A DNA stretch of 64,000 bases from Massilia horti (GTDB lineage: Bacteria; Pseudomonadota; Gammaproteobacteria; Burkholderiales; Burkholderiaceae_D), in contig NZ_SPUM01000029.1 of NCBI RefSeq assembly GCF_004614195.1, forward strand, positions 1-64,000. Reading direction: 5' to 3'. Positions 11,719 through 20,477 of this stretch are shown piece after piece (the first letter of the stretch is position 1; each line of letters opens with the position of its first letter). A model generated the notes under the pieces. That model did no database searches. It was not told the DNA's origin and was given only the letters and a program-made list of their open reading frames with translations. A program made the position numbers and the translations under genes.

Positions 11719-12975
11719 ATGAACGACCTGCGCATCAACGGCAACCGCCTGTGGAGCTCCCTGATGGAGCTGGCCAAGATCGGCGCTACCGACAAGGGCG
11801 GCGTCAAGCGACTCGCCCTGACCGACCTCGATCGCCAGGGCCGCGACCTGGTCGTGGGCTGGGCCCGCGCAGCCGGCCTCTCGGTCACGGTCGACCAGAT
11901 CGGCAACGTCTTCATGCGGCGTGAAGGCCGCAACCCCAGCCTGCCGCCAGTGGTCACCGGCAGCCACATCGACACCCAGCCGACCGGCGGCAAATTCGAC
12001 GGCAATTACGGAGTGCTGGCGGGCCTGGAAGTGGTGCGCACCCTGAACGACCTGAACATCGAAACCGAAGCGCCGATCGAGGTCGCGTTCTGGACCAACG
12101 AGGAAGGCTCGCGCTTCGTGCCGGTGATGATGGGCTCGGGCGTGTTCTGCGGCGCGTTCAGCCTGGAGACGGCCTACGCCGCCAAGGACGTCGAGGGCAA
12201 GAGCGTGAAGGACGAGCTCGAACGCATCGGCTACCTCGGCCCGGAGGTCCCGGGCCGCCACCCGATCGGCGCCTACTTCGAGACCCACATCGAACAGGGA
12301 CCGGTGCTGGAAGACGCCGACAAGGTGATCGGCGTGGTGCCGGCGGTGATGGGCCTGTCCTGGTACGACTGCGTGGTGACCGGCATGGAGGCGCACGCCG
12401 GCCCGACGCCGATGCACCTGCGGCGCGACGCGATGCAGGTCGCGACCCGCATCATGCAGGAAGTGGTCGCCATCGCGAACCGTTATCCGCCCTATGGCCG
12501 CGGCACGGTGGGCATGGTGCAGGTGTTCCCGAACAGCCGCAACGTGATCCCGGGCCAGGTCAAGTTCAGCATCGACCTGCGCAACGTGAGCGACGAACTG
12601 CTCAACCAGATGCACGAGGAGATGCTGGCATTTGTCGCAGCCACCGGCGAGCAGAGCGGCCTTTCGATCACAGTCGAGCGGGTGTCGTACTACCCGCCGT
12701 GCCCGTTCCATCCGGACTGCGTGAACGCCGTTCGCGCCGCCACCGCGCGGCTGGGCTACTCGACGATGGACGTGGTCTCCGGCGCGGGCCACGACGCGAT
12801 CTATACCGCCCGCGTGGCGCCGTCCGGGATGATCTTCGTGCCGTGCAAGGATGGTATCAGCCACAACGAGATCGAAGACGCGCAGCCGGCGCACCTCGAG
12901 GCCGGCTGCAACGTGCTGCTGCATGCGATGCTCGAGCGGGCCAAGGTCGTGGCCCCTGAGGCAGCGCTTGCGTAG
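11719..12975 (+). CDS. N-carbamoyl-beta-alanine amidohydrolase (M20 family)
   Basis: A 418-residue M20-type zinc hydrolase of the beta-ureidopropionase / N-carbamoyl amino acid hydrolase / allantoate amidohydrolase group. Likely metal and catalytic residues lie in GSHIDTQPTGGKFDGNYG, NEEGSRF, HIEQGPVL and SGAGHDA, with a dimerisation-domain HAGPTPM motif. Sequence alone does not separate ureidopropionase from allantoate amidohydrolase. Position directly after dihydropyrimidinase makes release of beta-alanine (or 3-aminoisobutyrate), CO2 and ammonia the best reading. The ATG follows GAGGGAAAG. Confidence 0.9.
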   Translation: MNDLRINGNRLWSSLMELAKIGATDKGGVKRLALTDLDRQGRDLVVGWARAAGLSVTVDQIGNVFMRREGRNPSLPPVVTGSHIDTQPTGGKFDGNYGVLAGLEVVRTLNDLNIETEAPIEVAFWTNEEGSRFVPVMMGSGVFCGAFSLETAYAAKDVEGKSVKDELERIGYLGPEVPGRHPIGAYFETHIEQGPVLEDADKVIGVVPAVMGLSWYDCVVTGMEAHAGPTPMHLRRDAMQVATRIMQEVVAIANRYPPYGRGTVGMVQVFPNSRNVIPGQVKFSIDLRNVSDELLNQMHEEMLAFVAATGEQSGLSITVERVSYYPPCPFHPDCVNAVRAATARLGYSTMDVVSGAGHDAIYTARVAPSGMIFVPCKDGISHNEIEDAQPAHLEAGCNVLLHAMLERAKVVAPEAALA

Positions 12976-12980
12976 AATTT

Positions 12981-13139
12981 GTAGGGTGCGCACCTGTGCG
13001 CACGCGGTACGTTCGCGTGCCGTTGGCTCTGCACTCGCTCGTACCGCCTGCGCATCCAACGACACTTGCGGCACCACCACCACGACGCCCCGTTCGCGAA
13101 CCGCGTGCGCACAGGTCCTCGGCGGCCCCGCGCCCCCTA
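12981..13139. repeat. Palindromic intergenic repeat, copy 5 (long variant)
   Basis: Opens with GTAGGGTGCGCACCTGTGCG six bases after the amidohydrolase stop. It closes with GCGTGCGCACAGGTCCTCGG and then GCGCCCCCTACG. The closing arm is a variant shared with the copy at 29.2 kb. The centre is longer than in other copies. Confidence 0.8.
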
Positions 13140-13146
13140 CGGACTT

Positions 13147-14082
13147 CTACCGGATCAACGCCCGCGCGGCTTCGCTAACCTGATCGCGCAGCCACTTGTG
13201 CTCCGGCGACTGGTGCACGCGCTGGTGCCACAGCTGGTAAAACCGCATCGGAGGAAACTTGATCGGCACCGTGAATATCTTCAGCGGCAAAGTCTTCTCG
13301 TAGAACCGCATGAACTGACGCCCGGTCGTCAGCACCAGGTCGGTCTGCGTCAGCATGTACGGAATCAGCCCGAAGTACGGCGATTCAACCACCACCCGCC
13401 GCTGCATCCCCTGGCGTTCCAGGAACGAGTCGATTACGCCGTGGTACCCGGGCACCATCTGCGAAGGCGCCACGTGCGGCAGGCTCAGATAGTCAGCGAC
13501 CGTCATGGCATCGCTCGCGGTGCGCTTGGCATACGCGCTGTCGGCGAGCATGGTGCAGACGATCGGGTCCTCGAACAGCTTGGACATGTGCAGGTGCGCC
13601 GGCGGCTCGTCCCAGTTGGCGATCACCAGGTCCATGTCGCCGTCCGACAGCATGCGCAGGTAATCCAGGCCCGGCCCCAGGCTGTGAATCGCGATCTTGC
13701 TGTTGGGCGAATTGCGGCGCAGCGCGGCCACTACGCTGGGCAGGAACTGGGTATCCAGATAGTCCGGCGCGGCGATGTGAAAGGTGCGCGACGCCTGCTC
13801 CGGCACGAATGGCGCCTTTTTGACGAACAAGCTCTCCGCCTCGTCGAGGATGCGCTTGGCCGGCTTGAGCAGGCTTTCTCCGTGCTGGGTCGGCACCATG
13901 CCGCGCGCGCCGCGCACGAGCAGCGGATCGCCGGTCAGTTCGCGCAGCTTGCGCAGGGAAGCGGAGATCGACGGCTGCGGCTGGTTGAGCTTGAGCGCGA
14001 CTCGGGATACGTTTTTTTCGACCAGCAGCAGGTACAGGATGCGGATCAGGTGCAGGTCGAGATGCTGGGGCAGGCTGGACAT
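13147..14082 (-). CDS. LysR family transcriptional regulator
   Basis: A LysR regulator of about 311 residues. The N-terminal helix-turn-helix covers about residues 5-65 (NVSRVALKLNQPQPSISASL with RKLRELTGDPLLVRG), followed by a periplasmic-binding-protein-like effector domain. The start at 14082 (MSSLPQ) suits the family; an upstream ATG at 14124 adds 14 residues with no family match. It is convergent with the pyrimidine genes, ends beside repeat copy 5, and has repeat copy 6 just upstream. Its target is not evident; it may control the pyrimidine genes or something unlinked. Confidence 0.85.
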   Translation of the reverse strand: MSSLPQHLDLHLIRILYLLLVEKNVSRVALKLNQPQPSISASLRKLRELTGDPLLVRGARGMVPTQHGESLLKPAKRILDEAESLFVKKAPFVPEQASRTFHIAAPDYLDTQFLPSVVAALRRNSPNSKIAIHSLGPGLDYLRMLSDGDMDLVIANWDEPPAHLHMSKLFEDPIVCTMLADSAYAKRTASDAMTVADYLSLPHVAPSQMVPGYHGVIDSFLERQGMQRRVVVESPYFGLIPYMLTQTDLVLTTGRQFMRFYEKTLPLKIFTVPIKFPPMRFYQLWHQRVHQSPEHKWLRDQVSEAARALIR

Positions 14083-14147
14083 TCTGATGGGTATATCGGT
14101 TCGGTTATGTCGAATATACGCCAAATTTGGTGATGCCGAGAGGGCAG

Positions 14148-14253
14148 CGTAGGGTGCGCACCAGTGCGCACGCGGTTCGCGAACGCAGCGTAGTGACGTG
14201 GCAGCCGCAAGTCAGCATGCGATGACCGCGTGCGCACAGGTGTGCACCCTACG
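14148..14253. repeat. Palindromic intergenic repeat, copy 6 (full-length form)
   Basis: A 106-base copy with both arms (CGTAGGGTGCGCACCAGTGC ... TGTGCACCCTACG). In reverse orientation it contains the shared core GCATGCTGACTTGCGGCTGC also seen in the copies at 50.0, 56.7 and 56.9 kb. Useful as the reference for the family. Confidence 0.9.
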
Positions 14254-14312
14254 AGCTACGGGGCTTGGGCAGGTCGTAGCCTGCGCACAGATGTCCGTGC
14301 AACCCTGCGCAA

Positions 14313-14340
14313 ATCAAAAAGGCGCCCGCAGGCGCCTTCG
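14313..14340 (-). terminator. Rho-independent terminator of the S9 peptidase gene
   Basis: Read on the minus strand, arms GAAGGCGCC and GGGCGCCTT around a short TGC loop are followed by TTTTGATTT. It starts immediately after the stop codon at 14343. Confidence 0.8.
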
Positions 14341-14342
14341 CA

Positions 14343-16697
14343 TTACTGCTTGAGCGTGCGCTCGAACAGCTGGTAGATGCGGCGGTACTCGTCGTACCAC
14401 GCCTCCGGCTGCACGAAGCCGTGGCGTTCGAGCGGATAGCCGGCCAGTTCCCAGTTGTCCTTCTTCAGCTCGATCAGGCGCTGGGCCATGCGCACCGAGT
14501 CCTGGAAGAACACGTTGTCGTCGACCATGCCATGCGCGATCAACAGGTTGCCGCGCAGGTTTTCGGCATATTCGATCGGCGAGGACACCTTGTACGCCTG
14601 CGGATCGATGTCCGGGGTATTGAGGATGTTGGCGGTGTAGCCGTGGTTGTAGCTGGTCCAGTCGGTCACCGGACGCAGTGCCGCGCCCGACTTGAACACT
14701 TCCGGCGCGCGCATCAGGCCCATGAGCGTCATGAAGCCGCCGTAGCTGCCGCCGTAGATACCGACGTTCTTCGCGTCGCCCTGCTGGTTGGCGACCATCC
14801 AGTTCACGCCGTCGAGGTAGTCCTCCAGCTCCGGGTGCCCCATGTTGCGGTAGATCGCGGTGCGCCACTTGCTACCGTATCCCTTGGATGCGCGATAGTC
14901 CATGTCCAGCACCACGTAGCCCTTCTGCACCAGCAGGTTGTGGAACATCTGCTCGCGGAAGTAGTTCGGGTAGCGCTTGGTCACGTTCTGCAGGTAGCCC
15001 GCGCCGTGCACGAACATGACGATCGGGTACTTCTTGCCCGGTTCGAGCTGCGCCGGGCGGTACAGCTTGGCCCAGATCGGCTCGGCGCCATGGGTCGACG
15101 GCACCTGGACGATCTGAGGCTCGATCCATTCGCGCGCCTTGAAGTCGGCGGTGCGGGTGTCGGTGAGCTTTTGCGCCGCGCCGCCGCTGGTCGCTACGGT
15201 CGCGACCTGGGTCGGCACGTAAGCGGACGAGTACTGCACCAGCAGCTTGCGCTGGTCGGGCGACAGGGCGAACTTCTCGACGCCTTCAAGCAGGGTCACC
15301 TCGCGCGTGTTCGCGTCCTTGGCCGACACCGCGCACACCTCGTAGGTGCCCGGCGCCTTGCGGTTGCAAAGGACGTATGCGCTCAAACCGTCGCTCGACC
15401 ACTGCACGTCCGACGCTTCCCACTTGCCCTCGGTGAGCGCGCGCTGGCGGCCGGCGGCGTCCAGAGTGTACAGGTGCGAGTAGCCGGTTTCCTCGGACAG
15501 GAACCACAGCGTGCTGTTATCGGGCAGCCAGCCGAATTCGCCGTTATCGTAGTTGACCCAGGCGGCATCACTCAGGCGATGCACCGGCTTGAGCTTTGCG
15601 CCCGCCAGGTCGACGGTGGCGATCCAGCGGTCCTTGTTGTCGACCGAGCGGATCATCACCGCGACGTTCGCGCCGTTGTCGCTCCAGGCGAACGACCGGC
15701 CGTCCTCGCCCACGATGCGCACTGCGCGGTTGCCCTTGAGCGGGGCCTTTTTGGCAGCGGCCCGCAGGTCGGCCAGCGGGTCGTCGGCGATACCAGGCAG
15801 GACGTCAAACGACAGGTCGCTGACCTTGTTGGTCGACAGGTCGACCAGCTTGAGCGACTGCGCCGCCGGCATGTTGCGGCCGACGCGGGTGCGCTGGTCC
15901 TGGGTCTCCTCGTAGCCCGATTCGGTCACGTAGCGCGGCAGTTTGCCGATGCGGCCCCTGTCGCCGTCCTTCGGGCCGGTGACGACCAGCAGCCAGCGGC
16001 CATCGGGCGACAGCGCGCTGCTGGCGATGGCGACCTTGTCGCCGAGGTAGATCGGACCCGGGGCGCGGGTTGCGTCGGCGCGGCGTTGCTCCTCGGCGCG
16101 CGCACGGTTCGTTTCGCGGTCGTCGTGCTGGCGCTTGAGCGTGGCGATCAGGCGCAGCTGCATGGCGCGCAGTTCGTCGTCGTCGCTTGCGGATGGATCC
16201 TTCTCGGCGCGTGGCAGGGCCACTGGCGACACCAGCCGCTCGGCGCGGTTCCAGCTATACCAGTCGTTCCCCATGCGGAACTGGACGCTTTTGCCATCCG
16301 CCGAATACTGGGGCGCGCTCGCTGCGGTCGCGCTGCGCGTGATCTGGACCAGCGCGCCGCTCTTCAGGTCGCGCTCGAACAGGTCGCCGTTGCGCACCAC
16401 GATGGCGCGGGTGCGCTCGTGGTTGTACACCACGTCCGGGCTGTCGAGCTTGGACAGTTCGGCGTCGCCGACCAGGCGCGGATTGCCGCCCGCCACCTGG
16501 AACGTGTCGCGCAGCGGCGAGCCGGCGCGCTTCTGCTTGTAGAACACCTGCTTGCCATCCCAGCTCCACCAGGAGGTTTCGATCGGATTGCCGATCCAGT
16601 CAGGATTGGACATTGCTTGGTCGAGGGTGATCGGGGTGGAGGCTGCCGCCGGCAGCGCCAGCAGCGTGGCAATGATCGTAAGTGCAGGTAGTCGCAT
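14343..16697 (-). CDS. Secreted S9 family serine peptidase (prolyl oligopeptidase/DPP-IV type)
   Basis: A 784-residue exported peptidase. A signal peptide is clear at the start (MRLPALTIIATLLALPAAAS). A long beta-propeller-like region (DPP-IV N-terminal type) covers roughly residues 40-520. The C-terminal alpha/beta hydrolase domain has the nucleophile in YGGSYGGFM, an acidic residue in HGMVDDNVFF and a histidine in LERHGF. Such enzymes cleave short peptides, often after proline or alanine, in the periplasm. The start at 16697 is chosen because it opens the signal peptide; the longer frame adds 19 non-signal residues. It appears monocistronic with its own terminator. Confidence 0.9.
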   Translation of the reverse strand: MRLPALTIIATLLALPAAASTPITLDQAMSNPDWIGNPIETSWWSWDGKQVFYKQKRAGSPLRDTFQVAGGNPRLVGDAELSKLDSPDVVYNHERTRAIVVRNGDLFERDLKSGALVQITRSATAASAPQYSADGKSVQFRMGNDWYSWNRAERLVSPVALPRAEKDPSASDDDELRAMQLRLIATLKRQHDDRETNRARAEEQRRADATRAPGPIYLGDKVAIASSALSPDGRWLLVVTGPKDGDRGRIGKLPRYVTESGYEETQDQRTRVGRNMPAAQSLKLVDLSTNKVSDLSFDVLPGIADDPLADLRAAAKKAPLKGNRAVRIVGEDGRSFAWSDNGANVAVMIRSVDNKDRWIATVDLAGAKLKPVHRLSDAAWVNYDNGEFGWLPDNSTLWFLSEETGYSHLYTLDAAGRQRALTEGKWEASDVQWSSDGLSAYVLCNRKAPGTYEVCAVSAKDANTREVTLLEGVEKFALSPDQRKLLVQYSSAYVPTQVATVATSGGAAQKLTDTRTADFKAREWIEPQIVQVPSTHGAEPIWAKLYRPAQLEPGKKYPIVMFVHGAGYLQNVTKRYPNYFREQMFHNLLVQKGYVVLDMDYRASKGYGSKWRTAIYRNMGHPELEDYLDGVNWMVANQQGDAKNVGIYGGSYGGFMTLMGLMRAPEVFKSGAALRPVTDWTSYNHGYTANILNTPDIDPQAYKVSSPIEYAENLRGNLLIAHGMVDDNVFFQDSVRMAQRLIELKKDNWELAGYPLERHGFVQPEAWYDEYRRIYQLFERTLKQ

Positions 16698-16950
16698 CGT
16701 GACTCCAGTATTGGGTGAACGAAAGATGGCTTTCTGGATAGAAAAACGATGCATTCTAGCTCAGCAGCTGTGTTGCGGGGGGAGTTGTCGAGGCCTGCGT
16801 CTGTCCAGTCGTAGCAAAACAATGATTTTTCCTAATGGAAAGCTTGATTGTAATAACATGCACATTCGCGTTTGCAATGTCGTGATCGCGCTTGTCGGCA
16901 TGCGATCGGAATGTGACGTTTCCGCGACAACTGAAAATTTGGAGAAGATG

Positions 16951-18351
16951 ATGAGCAGGAATGATCAGCCCGCTGACGAAGAGGCGATCCAAGCAAGCAA
17001 GAATAAGCTGAACAGAAAGATGGAAGGGGGAGCCCTGATCGCGCAGTTTGTTTTGAAAGCCTTTGCCGTCGTCAACGTCATTGCGGTAGTCGCCGGCGGC
17101 GCGCTGATGTTTCTTTATCAGTTGCGATATAACTTTAATGCGGGTGCATTTTCCGCCGGCGATACCTTGGGCTTTGTCTGGTTCATATTGGGATTTCTTA
17201 TCACGCTTTTTATTGGCCTGGGTTTTGGAACACTGGCCGGCTTTCCACTAATGCGCTTGCTCCATAAAGTTGCAGTGGCAGGCCTGGCCATCTTTAAAAG
17301 GATACGCAGGCAAGTTGGAGTAGGACAGGCCGATCGGTGGCTTGAGGACGGAGCACCGAACCGGCTTCAATGGGAAAAAAAGCAAAAAACGATGCTGGTG
17401 GCCGGAACCGTCACCCTGCTCTGGTTTGGGCTGTTCATCTTCAAGATGAACGCGCAATTTCGCATCTTTCTGATTGCGATCCTCGCTGCGGGCATGTGGC
17501 TCAGCATATTTGTTTTTGGCGAGCTAATAAAAAATCACGATCGTAACGACGATCGCGGGCCGCCAGCGAAGTCGGCCCATCCGCTGGGCGTTTGGTTCGG
17601 CGGCCTACCCAGCAAGACCCGCAATCGGATTGTGGCTACCGTCGTTGCGCTCGCCAGTCAGTTTGTATTCTTTGGCTACTGGCAGGATGCGTCCGCTTTG
17701 GCTGCCGGTTTTCGAAAACAGGACGTGAGCGTCCGCCTGACGAGAGAGGACTTTGACAGTGCGCTGTACCAGGCGACTGGAAAGGGGATCGTCGTCAATT
17801 CGTGCGAACAAATTATTCCAAATTTAACCGTTCTTCATCATGCAGACATCCTTTGGCAGAATCTCGGTAGTAAATCGCTGCTGCGCTTCCCGACTGTGCC
17901 GCTAGGCGGGGAGGAGTCAGGCACGGTTCGCCTCGAATTGAATAATTCATCTCATAACGTTTTCGGCAGTAGTTCGCGGATGCCATGCGCTGAATTTTTA
18001 TCAGATCTCTTATTTAAGGAAGAAGGCAGCGAGCTGCGGACAAGCGCGCTGCCTCAGTTGGCGAGTCAATTGAGCTGGCTTCAGGAGTTACCTTCGGGCT
18101 GGTTCATCAAGGTAGTAGCACATTCGAACGCCGATGGCGGGGAGGGACGCAAACCTGTCGAGACGTTGCAACAGGCGCAGGCATTAAAGAGCCATCTTGC
18201 CAAGACGTTCGGGCTTGCCCCTGATAGAGTGCTGGCCGTCGGCGCGGAAGCGAAATTCCCTAAACAGGATTGCACGAATAGCGGCAGTCAGCGTGACCTT
18301 TGTCTCAAGATCGGCAGACGTGTCGAGGTCTATTTCGTAAATCCAGACTGA
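16951..18351 (+). CDS. Polytopic membrane protein with OmpA-like C-terminal domain
   Basis: A 466-residue protein of unknown role. About five hydrophobic segments lie near residues 30-57, 70-100, 147-165, 168-190 and 228-245. A soluble region follows, then a C-terminal OmpA/MotB-like segment (about residues 370-466). That segment contains [10 protein letters not shown], a helix with [17 protein letters not shown], a DRVLAVGAE turn and an IGRRVEVYF ending in place of the usual NRRVEI. The fold usually binds peptidoglycan. The ATG at 16951 has GGAG six bases before it. Base composition is clearly lower in GC than neighbouring genes, and the gene ends about 20 bases before a truncated LacI gene, so recent acquisition is plausible. 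Confidence 0.7.
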   Translation: MSRNDQPADEEAIQASKNKLNRKMEGGALIAQFVLKAFAVVNVIAVVAGGALMFLYQLRYNFNAGAFSAGDTLGFVWFILGFLITLFIGLGFGTLAGFPLMRLLHKVAVAGLAIFKRIRRQVGVGQADRWLEDGAPNRLQWEKKQKTMLVAGTVTLLWFGLFIFKMNAQFRIFLIAILAAGMWLSIFVFGELIKNHDRNDDRGPPAKSAHPLGVWFGGLPSKTRNRIVATVVALASQFVFFGYWQDASALAAGFRKQDVSVRLTREDFDSALYQATGKGIVVNSCEQIIPNLTVLHHADILWQNLGSKSLLRFPTVPLGGEESGTVRLELNNSSHNVFGSSSRMPCAEFLSDLLFKEEGSELRTSALPQLASQLSWLQELPSGWFIKVVAHSNADGGEGRKPVETLQQAQALKSHLAKTFGLAPDRVLAVGAEAKFPKQDCTNSGSQRDLCLKIGRRVEVYFVNPD

Positions 18352-18370
18352 ATGCAGAAAGGCGGCAAAA

Positions 18371-18685
18371 CGATCAGGGCGCGGGGAGAGCGGCGAGCGC
18401 TTCTCCGCGATCTTTGCGGCCAACGACCTGACCGCCTACGGCGCGAGGCTGGCGCTATACCGGCGCGGCATTCGGGTGCCGGACGATATCTCGATCGTCG
18501 GCTTCGATGACCTGCACAGTTCGATGTACACGACGCCTCCGCTCACGACCGTGCGCCAGCCGCTGTTCGACGTGGGGCAGCGCCTGGGGCAGGTCATCGT
18601 GAAGATGATTCGGGAGGAACCGCTGGACATTGAGATACCGCAGCTGAGCCTGGTGGTGAGAGAATCGGTGAGGCGGATCGGCTAG
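18371..18685 (+). pseudogene. 5'-truncated LacI/PurR-type regulator remnant
   Basis: An open frame of about 105 codons with no suitable start encodes only the C-terminal end of a LacI-type regulator. Typical marks are [36 protein letters not shown] and PPLTTVRQP. The DNA-binding domain and most of the sugar-binding core are absent. It lies in a different frame directly behind the OmpA-like membrane gene, which appears to have replaced its 5' part. A GTG at 18476 could start a short fragment, but no function is likely. Confidence 0.85.
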
Positions 18686-18782
18686 CGGGAAGCTTGTTTC
18701 CCGCTTGTGGCGACGCCGGCTCCATTGGCGGAGGCGGCGTGCCGGAGGGAAGGAGGGTGACTGCTCAGTCGGCTTGTTTGCC

Positions 18783-18875
18783 TTATGCCTTCGCTTGGCG
18801 CGGCAGGAACATGGCTGCGCGCAAAACCACGACGGCGATGGCGATACCGATGGAGATGTATTCGATGATTTCCAT
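18783..18875 (-). CDS. Small membrane peptide (30 aa), coupled to upstream gene
   Basis: A 30-codon frame encoding MEIIEYISIGIAIAVVVL followed by a short basic tail ending RQAKA. One hydrophobic helix is predicted (about residues 6-24). A GAGGGG ribosome site lies within the end of the upstream gene, whose stop is only two bases before this ATG, which argues for translation. No family is recognised. Single-helix peptides of this kind often act as membrane-protein regulators, but that is only analogy. Confidence 0.55.
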   Translation of the reverse strand: MEIIEYISIGIAIAVVVLRAAMFLPRQAKA

Positions 18876-18877
18876 GC

Positions 18878-19126
18878 TTATCCCCTCGATGCGATCTGAC
18901 GCAGTTCGGCAGCCAGGCTCGGTGCGTACGCTTGGAAGCGCTCGGCCAGGGCCAGCACCTGTTCCGGGCGCTTGTTATTGCCGAGAACGGCAGGAGCACG
19001 CAAACCGCGCAGGCCGCCGTGGGCGGCGTACAGTTTGTGGCAGAAATCCAGCACCGTCTCCGACAGGGCTGCGAATTGGTGGCGCAGTCCCTTGTCCTGC
19101 GCCTGGGTGAACGTTACTGCAGACAT
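18878..19126 (-). CDS. Hypothetical protein (82 aa)
   Basis: An 82-residue, mostly alpha-helical soluble protein (MSAVTFTQAQDKGLRHQF...). It contains a glycine-rich turn AAHGGLRGLRAP. A strong GGAGG sits five bases before the ATG at 19126, so the in-frame TTG four codons upstream is rejected. It forms an operon with the 30-residue membrane peptide downstream. I do not recognise the family. Confidence 0.6.
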   Translation of the reverse strand: MSAVTFTQAQDKGLRHQFAALSETVLDFCHKLYAAHGGLRGLRAPAVLGNNKRPEQVLALAERFQAYAPSLAAELRQIASRG

Positions 19127-19544
19127 AGTAGCCTCCAAGTAAAAATGCTGATTCGCGATATGTTGCGTTGCAGTATAAGTGCCTCGGAGCTATAAATGAA
19201 CTTTCGGTTCATGATGCCGGCTATCAATGAAATGAATATTGGTGGCGATCTCAACGATTCCTTTGGCGAATAACTTGGTCTGGCCGGCTGCGATGTCAGG
19301 CGCCTTCGTTCGGTCGATTGTTCCTTTGTTCACCTGTTATCCTAGCGATTGGCGAGCTCGGCAGTTTGCGTCGGCGGGGAATGTTTCCACACGTTAGGGC
19401 GGTCTCAACGATCCAGCGGGCGGGCGGAACTGATGGGCTTGTGTAATGTCCTGCTGGGTTCCTGGGCTGATTTCGATCAGATCGTGCTATCACCCTATGG
19501 CGAAAGCGGATCGCGGCCCGCATTCTCTGATATCGGATTGAAAT
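19127..19544. other. 418-base gap between divergent genes
   Basis: No gene is supported here. The short frames on both strands lack start signals and family features. The first 80 bases are AT-rich and probably hold the promoter for the 82-residue protein operon. Sequence just before 19545 gives only a weak ribosome site for the SDR gene. Confidence 0.5.
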
Positions 19545-20291
19545 ATGAAAAAAATTACGATCGTTACCGGTGGATCGCGTGGCATTGGCCGAGCTACCGC
19601 CTTGCAGTTGACCAAGTCGGGACATGATGTCTGTATTGGATTTCATAACCAAGAGCAGGCTGCCCACGAGGTAGTGGATGAGATCAATCAGCACGGGGGC
19701 AAGGCGATAGCCGTCCAGGTCGATATCGCTAATGAGGCGCAAGTGGTGCGACTGTTTAACCTCGTTGATGAAGCGCTTGGCATGGTGACGGGCTTGGTTA
19801 ACAATGCTGCGATCCTCCTGCATCAAGCGCGCATCGAGCAGATGGATGCGAATCGGATCAATCACATATTATCGACCAACGTCACCGGCAGTTTTCTCTG
19901 CGCGCGCGAGGCGGTGAAGCGTATGGCCTTTCGGCATGGCGGCCAAGGTGGCGCCATTGTTAACGTGTCTTCTGCGGCCTCCCGGCTTGGCTCCCCTCAC
20001 GAATACATCGATTATGCGGCGTCGAAAGGCGCGCTTGACTCGTTGACGATCGGATTATCGCTGGAAGTGGCGGCGCAGGGCATCCGTGTGAACGCCGTAC
20101 GGCCGGGCTTCATATACACCGGCATGCACGCTGATGGCGGTGAACCCGACCGGATCGAAAGGGTAAAGAACACGTTGCCGATGCAACGAGGAGGACAACC
20201 GGGAGAGGTTGCGCAAGCGATAGCCTGGTTACTTTCGGAGGAAGCGTCCTACGTGACGGGAGCTTTCATCGATATCGCTGGCGGTAAATGA
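19545..20291 (+). CDS. SDR family oxidoreductase
   Basis: A 248-residue classical short-chain dehydrogenase/reductase. The nucleotide-binding GGSRGIGRATA motif is at residues 9-19, NNAA near residue 87, the catalytic serine in NVSSAASRLG, and the YxxxK pair in YIDYAASKGALD. A C-terminal GAFIDIAGGK matches the FabG/glucose dehydrogenase-like group. It is an NAD(P)-dependent oxidoreductase of unknown substrate. It has no obvious operon partner; the acyltransferase gene starts 187 bases downstream. GC content is lower than the surrounding core genes. Confidence 0.88.
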   Translation: MKKITIVTGGSRGIGRATALQLTKSGHDVCIGFHNQEQAAHEVVDEINQHGGKAIAVQVDIANEAQVVRLFNLVDEALGMVTGLVNNAAILLHQARIEQMDANRINHILSTNVTGSFLCAREAVKRMAFRHGGQGGAIVNVSSAASRLGSPHEYIDYAASKGALDSLTIGLSLEVAAQGIRVNAVRPGFIYTGMHADGGEPDRIERVKNTLPMQRGGQPGEVAQAIAWLLSEEASYVTGAFIDIAGGK

Positions 20292-20477
20292 CCCTGCGTG
20301 ACCGTGTCCGGCCGCGGTTCCAGAACCGGGTCGCAGCGAAACAATGCTGACGACAGCCGCCTTAAACCGACCCAAAAATCAATATCAATATCAATAATGC
20401 ACTCTTCAAATTAGAATGGCTAAGGCCGCAATCGGCCCGCTTCCGCCGTTCCCGCGACAACAAAAGAAAGAGCGCAA

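Noticed and set aside
14421-16691. 756-codon plus-strand frame opposite the S9 peptidase
   Set aside because: Low-complexity composition with no family features; the minus-strand peptidase has a signal peptide and catalytic triad.
18684-18705. Terminator after the LacI remnant
   Set aside because: A hairpin AGCGGGAA/TTCCCGCT is present, but no T-run follows it on the plus strand.
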